Of a stretch of DNA of 64,000 bases, positions 44,870-52,849 are shown piece by piece. The position numbers and the translations under genes are program-made. This DNA comes from Maricaulis sp. (GTDB lineage Bacteria > Pseudomonadota > Alphaproteobacteria > Caulobacterales > Maricaulaceae), in NCBI RefSeq assembly GCF_015665295.1, contig NZ_JADFAJ010000040.1, positions 1 to 64,000 of the forward strand, given 5' to 3'. The notes under the pieces were generated by a model. It was not told the DNA's origin. It did no database searches and was given only the letters and a program-made list of their open reading frames with translations. How positions within the stretch are numbered: position 1 is the first letter of the stretch; every line of letters begins with the position of its first letter.

Positions 44870-45718
44870 CTACTGGAAGAAGCTGAGAATGATGCGGGGG
44901 GAGCGATTGGCGATTTCAAGCGCCTGGATACCCAGCTGCTCGCGGACCTGGAGGGCCTGAAGCCTGGCGCTTTCGCGGCCGAGATCGGCATCGACGAGAT
45001 TGCCGATACCGGCGCTGGTCGCATCCATCTGCTTGACCAGAAGTGTCTTCTGGATGGTCAGCGATTTCAGCCCGACACCGAGGCGGGAGATCGCGGAATT
45101 CACATCGGTCATCGAGCTTTCAAAAGCTGTGACATCGGCTGAGGTCGGCTGGGTGACCACGATCGAATTGTCGCCCTGCGGCAGGGTCGCCGCCAGACCG
45201 GCATCGAAGATCCCGCCGCCATCGCTCAGATCCTCGGCGGAAATCGTCAGCGTGCTGCCGGGATTGGCACCGATCAGGACGGACAGGTCCTCGCCGCCGC
45301 TCTTGAGCAGGTTGAGATCATTGAAACTGGCATTCTCGGCCAGGCGGGTCGCCTGGTTGCCCAGCTCGATGAAGTCGGTCATCAGGCTGCGCCAGCTTTG
45401 TTCGTCCAGCGTGGTATCGGTCGCGGCAACGAGTTTGGCGTGCATCTCGACCATGAGATCGGAAATGCCCTCGGACCCGGCCAGGGCGGTTTCGACGACG
45501 CCGGTTCCCAGATCAATGGATGTGAGGGCGCTGGCCCGGGACTGATTGTCCGTGCGCATGACCTGGGCCATCGCCCAGACTGTGCCATTATCACTGGCAC
45601 TGCCTACCTTGAGACCCGTCGCGATCCGGTCGTGCACCTTGGCACTTTCCGATTGCAGCATGCTCATATGCTGCAGCGCTGAGTTCACGGAGGCCATGGA
45701 ATGAACCGAAAAGGTCAT
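44870..45718 (-). CDS. Flagellin, orphan and without a variable domain
   Basis: 282 aa from ATG 45718. N-terminal D0/D1 helices (SVNSALQHMSMLQSESAKV, IATGLKVGSASDNGTVWAMA) and the C-terminal D1/D0 end (LGIQALEIANRSPRIILSFF) match bacterial flagellin; the surface-exposed middle is very short. Secreted by the flagellar type III apparatus and polymerised into the filament. No other flagellar genes are in the window. A longer upstream frame exists but the conserved helix start favours this ATG. It faces cobT divergently. Confidence 0.9.
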   Translation of the reverse strand: MTFSVHSMASVNSALQHMSMLQSESAKVHDRIATGLKVGSASDNGTVWAMAQVMRTDNQSRASALTSIDLGTGVVETALAGSEGISDLMVEMHAKLVAATDTTLDEQSWRSLMTDFIELGNQATRLAENASFNDLNLLKSGGEDLSVLIGANPGSTLTISAEDLSDGGGIFDAGLAATLPQGDNSIVVTQPTSADVTAFESSMTDVNSAISRLGVGLKSLTIQKTLLVKQMDATSAGIGNLVDADLGRESARLQALQVREQLGIQALEIANRSPRIILSFFQ

Positions 45719-45894
45719 CCTGCCGACACTCGCCACCATCGTTGCGGCCCGGCCGGAATTTTTGCCGATACGGGTCCAAAGACCAGTTTTCCACAATTGG
45801 GTTAGCGAGAGGTTGACGCCAAGGCCTGTCACTCACTGGAAATCAATGGTTCCAATGGCTCGATTTCCGTGATCAATCGGCTAGGTTTGCCGCC

Positions 45895-47793
45895 ATGAGC
45901 CAGCCGCCTTCCGATCCCGACGCCTTCAAGCGCGCCCTGTCCATCACCACCCGCGCCATTGCCGGCGACCGCGAGCTCGACGTGCGTTTTGGCGGCGAGA
46001 TTGCCGGCCTGTCGGGTGGACGCATGGTCCTGCCCAATCCGGGCAGCGAACCCTCGCCGGAAGCGGCCGCCGCCGTGCGCGGCCGGGCCGATGCGCTGGC
46101 CCTGCGGCTCGCCCATCATGACGAGGCAGCGCATGTCCGCGTGCTGCCGCCTGGCGCGACGGCGCGGGCTATTTTCCATGCGGCCGAGCAGGCCCGTGTC
46201 GAAGGCCTCGGCGCCCGCGACATGCGCGGCATGGCCGGCAATCTCGATGCCGCCCTCGCCATGCGCTGCAAGCAGAAGGGCTGGACGCGGGTCGAGGACC
46301 GACAGGCCGCGCCGATGGAGGAAGCCCTCGCCCTGCTCGTCCGCGAGCGCATCAGCGGACGTCCGGCGCCAGCGGAAGCGGCGGGCCTGATGGCACTCTG
46401 GCGCGACCAGATCGAAAGCGTGGCCAGCCTCTCGCTCGACGCCCTGGCCGAGAATGCAGACGACCAGAAGGCTTTCGCCGACCTGCTGCGCACCGTGATC
46501 CAGGATCTCGACCTGTCGGATGAACTCGGCGGTGATCCCGACCCGTCGGAGAATCCCGAGGACGAGGATGAAGGCATCGACCGCGAGGAACGCACCGGCG
46601 ATGAGTCCGAGGGCGACGACCAGCAGGGCGATCAGCCTGACACGCCCGATGCCGCCGGAACGGCAGGCGATGAGGACGAGATCAACGCCGATACCGATGA
46701 TGCCGACACCCGTGTCGATGCCATGGATGATGAAGGCGCGGCCCAGACCGCCATGCGCCCGAACTGGCGGCCCGCCAATGACCCCGATGCGAAATCCTAC
46801 AAGGTCTTCACCCGCGAGTTCGACGAGATCATCCAGGCCTCCGACCTGTGCGACAATGAAGAACTGGAGCGGCTCCGCAAATATCTCGACAACACGTTGA
46901 AAGGTCTCGACCAGGTTGTCGGCCGCCTTGCCAACCGGCTGCAGCGCCGCCTTATGGCGCAACAGGAACGGGCCTGGAAATTCGATCTCGAAGAGGGCGT
47001 GCTCGACGGTTCCCGCCTCGCCCGGGTCATTGCCGACCCGACCCTGCCGCTGTCCTACAAGCAGGAAAGCGATACCGAGTTCCGCGACACCATCGTCACC
47101 CTGGTGCTGGACAATTCCGGCTCGATGCGCGGCCGGCCGATCATGGTCGCAGCCGCCTGTGCCGACATCCTCGCCCGCACGCTGGAACGCTGCGGCGTGA
47201 AGACCGAGATCCTCGGCTTCACCACCAAGGCCTGGAAGGGCGGGCGCTCGAAGGAGAAATGGCTAGCCGAGGGCAAGCCGCCGAATCCGGGCCGGCTCAA
47301 TGATCTGCGCCATATCATCTACAAGGCCGCCGACACGCCCTGGCGCCGCGCCCGGGTCAATCTCGGCCTGATGATGCGCGAGGGCCTGTTGAAGGAAAAC
47401 ATCGATGGCGAGGCCCTGATGTGGGCCTGGAAACGCATGGCCGCCCGCCCGGAACAGCGCCGCATCATGATGGTGATCTCGGACGGCGCCCCGGTCGATG
47501 ACGGCACGCAGTCAGCCAATTCCGCCGGCTATCTGGAACGCCATCTGCGCGAGACCATCGCCATGATCGAGACCCGCTCGGAAGTCGAGCTCCTCGCCAT
47601 CGGCATCGGCCACGACGTCACCCGCTGGTATCGCCGCGCCGTGACCATCAACGACGTCGAACAGCTCGGCGGCGCCATGACCGACCAGCTCGCCGCCCTG
47701 TTCGAGGAAGATGGCGGCAAGGGTACCGGCTTTTCCAGCGGCCCGCAGGCGATGAACCGCACGGATTTCGCCTCGATCGCCGGACGTGTCTAG
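45895..47793 (+). CDS. cobT: Aerobic cobaltochelatase subunit CobT
   Basis: 632 aa. N-terminal domain ([20 protein letters not shown]), a long acidic hinge about 200-285 ([20 protein letters not shown] and similar), then a C-terminal von Willebrand A domain with MIDAS DxSxS in [14 protein letters not shown] and the later [13 protein letters not shown]. Pairs with the AAA+ protein CobS. It is now 5.4 kb away from cobS; in many relatives the two are adjacent. Followed directly by the phytase-like lipoprotein gene. Confidence 0.95.
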   Translation: MSQPPSDPDAFKRALSITTRAIAGDRELDVRFGGEIAGLSGGRMVLPNPGSEPSPEAAAAVRGRADALALRLAHHDEAAHVRVLPPGATARAIFHAAEQARVEGLGARDMRGMAGNLDAALAMRCKQKGWTRVEDRQAAPMEEALALLVRERISGRPAPAEAAGLMALWRDQIESVASLSLDALAENADDQKAFADLLRTVIQDLDLSDELGGDPDPSENPEDEDEGIDREERTGDESEGDDQQGDQPDTPDAAGTAGDEDEINADTDDADTRVDAMDDEGAAQTAMRPNWRPANDPDAKSYKVFTREFDEIIQASDLCDNEELERLRKYLDNTLKGLDQVVGRLANRLQRRLMAQQERAWKFDLEEGVLDGSRLARVIADPTLPLSYKQESDTEFRDTIVTLVLDNSGSMRGRPIMVAAACADILARTLERCGVKTEILGFTTKAWKGGRSKEKWLAEGKPPNPGRLNDLRHIIYKAADTPWRRARVNLGLMMREGLLKENIDGEALMWAWKRMAARPEQRRIMMVISDGAPVDDGTQSANSAGYLERHLRETIAMIETRSEVELLAIGIGHDVTRWYRRAVTINDVEQLGGAMTDQLAALFEEDGGKGTGFSSGPQAMNRTDFASIAGRV

Positions 47794-47839
47794 GGGGACA
47801 GGAATGATCAATCCTCGCGACTGCAAACAGGGTCTGCCC

Positions 47840-48796
47840 ATGCGCTTTTTGAGTCTTCCCCTCCTCCCGCTTGTGTTGGCGGCCTGCTCGCCCGATCTCG
47901 ACCTGACACCACCCGGCAGCCAGGCCGTGCCACTCTACGACCAATCGCCGGAACGGACGGACCTGGATCGGTTGAGCTATCTTGGCGGGGTCACGCTGAC
48001 CAACCCGGATGAGCGGTTCGGCGGCTTCTCCGCACTCACCCTGTCGCCCGATGGATCCCGCCTTCTGGCCGTGTCCGACAGCGCCTATTGGATGACCGCC
48101 AATATCGGCTGGAACGAGACCGATGGCAGCCTCTCCGTCGGCGCGTTTTCAATATCCCCCATCCTCTCCCGCAGCGGCGATCCGCTGGACGGACGGGCCG
48201 CAGACAGCGAGGCCATCGCGGATCTGGGTGGCGGCGTCCATGCCGTCAGTTTCGAACGCGAACACCGGATCAACACCTATGCGCTGGGTGAGGACTGGAG
48301 CCGGTTGGACAGCGTCGGCGAAGCCTTTCCGGCGCCGCCGGGCGCCGATGACTTCGTCGATAATGGCGGCATGGAAGGGCTCACTTCCCTGCCTGATGGC
48401 GCCCTGCTGGCGGGGATCGAGGGTGGCAGCGATGGCGTCCATCCGCTCTGGCTGCATCGCGACGGAAGCTGGGCCCGGTCCGAGCTGGCCGCCGCACCGG
48501 ACTATGGCCTGACCGCGCTGGATTATCATGATGGCCATGTCTATGCGCTCGAACGTTTCTGGCAGTCGGGGATCGGCAACCGGATCCGCATCCTGCGTTT
48601 TCCGGCCGCGGCACTGGACACGGGCGGGCGCATAGAGCCGGACTTGCTGGGCACGTTGGAGGCCGGAAAGGCGGTCGACAATTTCGAGGGCCTCGCCATC
48701 ACCGAACGCGGTGACCACACCGTCCTGCTGGTGATGTCCGACGATAATTATAGCCGGTCCCAGCGCACGCTGCTTCTGGCCTTCCAGCTCGACTGA
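47840..48796 (+). CDS. Esterase-like activity of phytase family lipoprotein
   Basis: 318 aa from ATG 47840, giving a lipoprotein signal (SLPLLPLVLAACS). A beta-propeller-like phytase/esterase module (PF13449) follows: GGFSALTLSPDGSRLLAVSD near the N-terminus, DNGGMEGLTSLPDGALLAG (with the conserved N-G-G-M-E) in the middle and NFEGLAITERGDHTVLLVMSD at the end. Real substrate unknown. ATG 47804 is an alternative start with stronger purine run. Sits behind cobT as in many Alphaproteobacteria. Confidence 0.85.
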   Translation: MRFLSLPLLPLVLAACSPDLDLTPPGSQAVPLYDQSPERTDLDRLSYLGGVTLTNPDERFGGFSALTLSPDGSRLLAVSDSAYWMTANIGWNETDGSLSVGAFSISPILSRSGDPLDGRAADSEAIADLGGGVHAVSFEREHRINTYALGEDWSRLDSVGEAFPAPPGADDFVDNGGMEGLTSLPDGALLAGIEGGSDGVHPLWLHRDGSWARSELAAAPDYGLTALDYHDGHVYALERFWQSGIGNRIRILRFPAAALDTGGRIEPDLLGTLEAGKAVDNFEGLAITERGDHTVLLVMSDDNYSRSQRTLLLAFQLD

Positions 48797-48820
48797 AACC
48801 ACTCCGCTTCCCCGTCGAGC

Positions 48821-49212
48821 CGCCTTCCCGCCAGCCGGGCGACGCAAGTGCGTCAGACAGGAATGCCCGGACAACCGGCGGGAAGGCGCGCCCGATGGTC
48901 TCCTTTCATGTGTTGAGGTGGTCGACAGGTTTGCCCGCGCCACGACGAGATCGCCTGGCGGTTCGGGCAGTAGAGGGGTGCGAGGTGCCTTGCCGGTGCC
49001 TTGCTATGGAATTTGTGTATGTGGCGCCGGGGGCACCTCGCACACGGAGATTTGCTCAGGGCCGTTACCGGCCCCGTCTCGAAACCGGCAGGAACAAACG
49101 GTCGAGCTTTGTGCCGCCGTCCTGCCGATGGCCACGCCGGGTCGGGTGGTGGTCAACCCCACCAAACCGGACGAGCTCCGTCCTCCCCACGCCCCCGGAT
49201 AACCAATCCGGG
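48821..49212. ncRNA. Strongly structured gene-free segment; candidate non-coding RNA of unknown class
   Basis: About 390 nt packed with exact or near-exact stems: CGCCTTCCCGCC 48821-48832 with 48877-48888 (nested CCGGGC/GCCCGG and GACGC/GCGTC); GTGCGAGGTGCC 48978-48989 with 49032-49043 (nested CCGGTGCC with 49023-49030); GGGCCG/CGGCCC 49059-49074 with a TTAC loop; CGGCAGGA 49086-49093 with 49120-49127 (nested ACAAA/TTTGT); GGACG/CGTCC at about 49169-49183; CCGGAT/ATCCGG at about 49195-49211. GGTTTG 48928-48933 could pair with CAAACC 49163-49168. No ORF looks coding. I found no RNase P P4 sequence, tmRNA tag or SRP loop. Strand and ends are unknown; it could be a patchwork of palindromic repeats instead. 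Confidence 0.45.
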
Positions 49213-49290
49213 CCTCAGGTGACGCGGGAACGGGAAGGATTATGGGGCGGGCCGGATGGGGTGCGGATAAGTTTTTGGCGGTCAGGCAAT

Positions 49291-49400
49291 TTCCCTCTCC
49301 CTTGGGAGAGGGCCAGGGTGAGGGGTAAATCCCGGTGAGTGCAGGAGGAATCCCCCTCATCCGGCCTCCGGCCACCTTCTCCCAAGGGAGAAGGAAAGGG
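49291..49400. repeat. TTCCCTCTCCC-type palindromic extragenic repeat
   Basis: CCCTCTCCCTTGGGAGAGGG hairpin at the left, the GGTGAGGGG and CCCCTCATCC arms in the middle, and a CCTTCTCCCAAGGGAGAAGG hairpin at the right. This composition recurs in many unrelated proteobacterial genomes as an intergenic repeat. Not coding. Confidence 0.75.
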
Positions 49401-49460
49401 GTGCGTGGGCGGGGATAAACTCCCGCTTTTCTTCCCGACGACGTGGGAAAGAAAAGATCC

Positions 49461-49580
49461 CATTTTTCCCGGCCGGAACCCCGCAAAAGCGGGGTGGAGA
49501 GCCGGGACCGACGAAACTATCCGGCCAGCGATGAGTTTCCCGTCGGTCCCGGAAGGCGCTGCGCGCCTCCGGGAAAAATG
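49461..49580. repeat. 120-bp element with 12-bp terminal inverted repeats (copy 2, inverted)
   Basis: Same length and same CATTTTTCCCGG ends (49461-49472 and 49569-49580) as 9365-9484, but its interior is the reverse complement of copy 1. The internal hairpin is CCCCGCAAAAGCGGGG. The GATC-TTTTC flank is also shared, suggesting that the whole cassette, not just the core, was duplicated. Followed at about 49600-49630 by a CCCCCGCTTGCGGGGG hairpin next to the amidohydrolase stop. Confidence 0.75.
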
Positions 49581-49649
49581 CGTGTGGGTGATAGGATGGA
49601 CGGCATCCTGCGCCCCCGCTTGCGGGGGAAGGAGCACTCGCCGCTGCAC

Positions 49650-51389
49650 CTATTCGCCGTGATGGAAACTGTCCGGGCTTTCATACACGACCGCGCCATC
49701 GACCACGGTCATCCACGGCTCCACGGTGAGAATCTCGGCAACCGGAATGGTCATGATATCGCCCGAGAAGACCGTGAAGTCGGCGCGCATGCCCACCGCG
49801 ATCGTGCCGAGTTCGTCCTCGCGGAAGGAGGCATAGGCCGGCCAGGCGGTGAAGAATTTCAGCGCATCCTCGCGCGACAGCGCTTCCTCGGGATGCCAGT
49901 TCTCACCCTGGAAGCCGGACAGGTCGGCGCGGGCCACGGCAGCGTAGAATTCGATCCGCGGATCGCCCTGTTCGACCGGCGCGTCCGAGCCTCCGGTGAT
50001 GTGGGCGCCGGCATCGAGCAGGCTTTGCCAGGCATAGGCGCCTTCCAGGCGGTCATCACCCAGGCGGGCCGGCGCGAAGTGCAGATCTCCAATGGCGTGG
50101 CTGGGCTGGAAGGAGGCGATCACGCCCAGCTCGGCGAAGCGGGGAATATCGGCCGGATCGATGATCTGGCTGTGCTCGTCACGCCAGCGCGGATCGGCCA
50201 GCGCCCACGCCTCCGGAGAGACCTGGTCGCGCGCTTCCTCGACCCAGTCCAGGAAGTAGCGATTGCCGCGATCCCCGATGGCGTGGACATTCATCTGGAT
50301 GCCGTCGCGCAGGGCCTGGGTGAAGATACCGATGGTCTCATCGGCCTCGGCAATGGCCAGACCGGAGGTTTCCGGCCGGTCGGCATAGGGTTCCAGCAGC
50401 GCCGCGCCGCGTGAGCCCAACGCCCCGTCCATATAGAGTTTCACGGCGCGGGTGATGACCCGGCCCTCGGCCACATCGCGCATCCCGCCCGCGGCCAGCG
50501 GCGCATAGCCTTCCGGTCCGACCGAGAGATAGGTCCGCAGCGGCAGCTCTCCGGCTTCCGCGAGGCCTTCAATGATCGGCACCATGGTCCAGGGCACGGA
50601 CATGTCATGGGCTCCGGCCCAGCCGAGGCTGGCCAGACGCCTCGCCCCCTCGGCATAGGTCTCGCGGGCGACCTCTTCAGACGGCGTCTCCAGCAGCGGT
50701 GACATGGCGAACATCGCCGTATCGACCAGCAGGCCAGTCGGCTCGCCATCCGCGTCAAACAGGATTTCCCCGCCCGACGGCGCGACACTGTCGCGAGTGA
50801 TGCCGACGGCCGCAAGGGCGGTGCTGTTGGCGATCAGGGCATGACCGTCGGCGCGGTACAGAATAACGGGATTGTCCGGCGAGACCGCGTCCAGGTCATC
50901 CCGGGTCGGGAAACGGGCTTCCGGCCAGTGCGTCTCGATCCAGCCGCGTCCGGCCAGGGTCGCGCCTTCCGGCGTTTCGGCGATCGCCGCTTCGACGCTG
51001 GCGACCATGTCGGCGAGCGAGGTGACACTGTCGAGATTGAGCGTGCGTTCGCGCTCACCCACTCCGTAAACATGGACATGACTGTCGGTGAAGCCGGGAT
51101 ACATGGCGCCGCCATTGAGATCGACGAGGCGGGTGTCCTCACCAATCCAGGCCTGGGCCGCTTCCTCGGGACCGGCAAAGGCGATCCGGTTGCCGCGCAC
51201 GGCAACGGCGCCGACCATGGGCTCGTCATCGCGGGCGGTGTAGATCGCGCCACCCCAGATCACCAGATCGGCCGCGCTCTCGCTCGGTCCTGCCTCATCC
51301 GCGGCAGGAGCTGGCGCGATGTCCGCACCGCCGCCGCATCCGGCCAGAGCCAGGACTGCCAGCGAAATCATCCATTTATTGGCGTACAT
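49650..51389 (-). CDS. Amidohydrolase family 3 (YtcJ-like) lipoprotein
   Basis: 579 aa. Lipoprotein signal (LAVLALAGCGGG). Metal-dependent hydrolase: YPGFTDSHVHVYGVGERERT provides the HxH ligands, DGHALIANSTAL and MNVHAIGDRGNRYFLDW contribute further histidines, and GGSDAPVEQGDPRIEFYAAV contains the Asp ligand. Related proteins hydrolyse N-acyl or amide substrates; the substrate is unknown. ATG 51389 lies 6 nt after a terminator-like hairpin whose 3' arm supplies GGGGAGG as the ribosome-binding site. Confidence 0.9.
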   Translation of the reverse strand: MYANKWMISLAVLALAGCGGGADIAPAPAADEAGPSESAADLVIWGGAIYTARDDEPMVGAVAVRGNRIAFAGPEEAAQAWIGEDTRLVDLNGGAMYPGFTDSHVHVYGVGERERTLNLDSVTSLADMVASVEAAIAETPEGATLAGRGWIETHWPEARFPTRDDLDAVSPDNPVILYRADGHALIANSTALAAVGITRDSVAPSGGEILFDADGEPTGLLVDTAMFAMSPLLETPSEEVARETYAEGARRLASLGWAGAHDMSVPWTMVPIIEGLAEAGELPLRTYLSVGPEGYAPLAAGGMRDVAEGRVITRAVKLYMDGALGSRGAALLEPYADRPETSGLAIAEADETIGIFTQALRDGIQMNVHAIGDRGNRYFLDWVEEARDQVSPEAWALADPRWRDEHSQIIDPADIPRFAELGVIASFQPSHAIGDLHFAPARLGDDRLEGAYAWQSLLDAGAHITGGSDAPVEQGDPRIEFYAAVARADLSGFQGENWHPEEALSREDALKFFTAWPAYASFREDELGTIAVGMRADFTVFSGDIMTIPVAEILTVEPWMTVVDGAVVYESPDSFHHGE

Positions 51390-51395
51390 AAGAAA

Positions 51396-51420
51396 GCCTC
51401 CCCGCTTGTCGCGGGGAGGC
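51396..51420 (-). terminator. Terminator hairpin overlapping the amidohydrolase ribosome-binding site
   Basis: Read on the minus strand: GCCTCCCCGC, loop GACAA, GCGGGGAGGC, then TTTCTT. A 10-bp perfect GC-rich stem with a T run is a good rho-independent terminator for rpmB. The GGGGAGG in its 3' arm is also the only Shine-Dalgarno for the amidohydrolase ATG, which begins right after the T run. Confidence 0.85.
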
Positions 51421-51445
51421 TATAGTGTGTCAGCAGACACGACAA

Positions 51446-51467
51446 CGCCCGCGGCAGGCCGCGGGCG
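51446..51467 (-). terminator. Second hairpin downstream of rpmB
   Basis: CGCCCGCGGC and GCCGCGGGCG (51446-51455, 51458-51467) with a 2-nt loop, followed on the minus strand by GTTGTCGT. It lies 27 nt beyond the rpmB stop, upstream of the first hairpin above. Together they make a tandem terminator or a transcript-end stabiliser. Confidence 0.7.
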
Positions 51468-51493
51468 CTGGACGTCATCAGCTCGTCGGGTGC

Positions 51494-51778
51494 CTAGGCA
51501 GCCAGAGCCTTTTTCAGGTCGCGCTTGATCTTCAGGGCCTTGTCCGAGAGCTTCTCGTCACGGGCCTTGAGGAGGAAGGCGTCGAGACCGCCCACATGGT
51601 CCACCGAGCGCAGCGCCTTGGCAGCAATGCGCAGCTTGAAGTTCTGACCCAGCTTCTCGGAAGCGAGCGTCACGTCACACAGGTTCGGCAGAAAACGGCG
51701 GCGGGACTTGTTCTGGGCGTGGGAAACATTGTTTCCCGTCAAAACGCCAGTTCCCGTCAGTTCGCAACGACGCGCCAT
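51494..51778 (-). CDS. rpmB: 50S ribosomal protein L28
   Basis: 94 aa from ATG 51778 ([20 protein letters not shown]), an exact L28 start. Highly basic with the [12 protein letters not shown] block and a Lys-rich C-terminus ([14 protein letters not shown]) as in alphaproteobacterial L28. It contains only one Cys pair position, so not the CxxC zinc form. Monocistronic with tandem hairpins at its 3' end; divergent from the DUF3108 gene. Confidence 0.97.
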   Translation of the reverse strand: MARRCELTGTGVLTGNNVSHAQNKSRRRFLPNLCDVTLASEKLGQNFKLRIAAKALRSVDHVGGLDAFLLKARDEKLSDKALKIKRDLKKALAA

Positions 51779-51968
51779 AGTCGCACCTTTCAAATATAAA
51801 AATCCGTGCGCACCGGTATTGCGACCAGTGCGAGAGCGGGCGAAATAAAGGAGGCAAGGCGGGCCGTCAAGCTTGCGGCGTTCATCTTGCAGCCGGTTTC
51901 GATCAGTTATTGCAGTTGATCGGACAAATGGGTTAGGGCCTTGGGGGCTCGGATCGGGAGAGTATAGC

Positions 51969-52781
51969 GTGAAAAAGACTTGGATTTTCGGGGCAATGGC
52001 TGTCGCAGCCCTGTCCTGTTCCGCCCTCGCATCAGCCGATGACGCCGCCTTGGCGGATTCTGCAGCGGCCAACCAAGGCGTGACGGTCCAGTATGCCGGA
52101 TCGGTCATGGTCTTCCAGGTCGCCAATATTGTTGTCTCAGGTCAATTCGCCAACGACACCTACCAGGCGTCCGCCCGTTTCACCGCCGCCGGCCTCGCCG
52201 CCCTGTTCACGGATGCCGATATCGAGGCCGGTGTCAGCGGCTATCGCGACGGCGGTGCGCTGCGCCCCTGGCACTACAGCCACCTCAATCATGCCAGCTC
52301 GAAAAACAGGGTTGTCGCGATCGACTTCCCGGACGGCATTGCGACCCCGGACATCAGCCCGCCCTTCGGCTCTATGGGCGAACCCCCGGCCACCGACGCG
52401 GAGCGCGCCGGCGCGGCGGACCCGCTTTCCACCCTGCTGGCGATGGGCCTCGGGGCTGTCGCCCGTGGCGAGAGCCATTGCGCCGGCACGCTGCCGGTCT
52501 TTGATGGTCGCGCCCGCTACAATCTGCGCTTCGAGGATGGCGGCTCCGATCGCGTCCGCACCCGGGCCTGGTCCGGCAATGCGCTGGTCTGCCACGCTTA
52601 TTACGAACCGATCTCCGGTTATGAGGTGGACGAGTTCCCGAGCGAGGACGATGTTTCAAGGCCAATTACCTTTTGGATGGCACCCGTGCATGGCGGCGAC
52701 ATGCATGTACCGGTGCGCATCCGCACCAATGCCGGTTTCGGGGGCGTCACGGTCGTGGCCCGCTCCATCGAGGAAAACTGA
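51969..52781 (+). CDS. DUF3108 domain-containing secreted protein
   Basis: 270 aa from GTG 51969, with a signal peptide ([13 protein letters not shown]). Beta-rich single domain: [36 protein letters not shown], then a [20 protein letters not shown] block and [12 protein letters not shown], matching DUF3108. Function unknown, probably envelope. The rpmB/DUF3108/helicase order is common in Caulobacterales. Confidence 0.85.
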   Translation: MKKTWIFGAMAVAALSCSALASADDAALADSAAANQGVTVQYAGSVMVFQVANIVVSGQFANDTYQASARFTAAGLAALFTDADIEAGVSGYRDGGALRPWHYSHLNHASSKNRVVAIDFPDGIATPDISPPFGSMGEPPATDAERAGAADPLSTLLAMGLGAVARGESHCAGTLPVFDGRARYNLRFEDGGSDRVRTRAWSGNALVCHAYYEPISGYEVDEFPSEDDVSRPITFWMAPVHGGDMHVPVRIRTNAGFGGVTVVARSIEEN

Positions 52782-52849
52782 CCTCTCGCCCTCGGGCCTG
52801 CGCGATCAGGATTGCCTAGGTCCGATCAGGTGTGTGAAGGAGTTGCGGC

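Noticed and set aside
48821-49212. RNase P RNA, tmRNA or SRP RNA
   Set aside because: The P4 core sequence of RNase P, the alanine-type tag reading frame of tmRNA and the SRP GGAAG-type loop could not be found on either strand.
48895-49338. 147-codon frame over the structured segment
   Set aside because: Residue composition (Pro/Arg/Trp rich, no domain) and overlap with exact hairpins make it unlikely to be coding.
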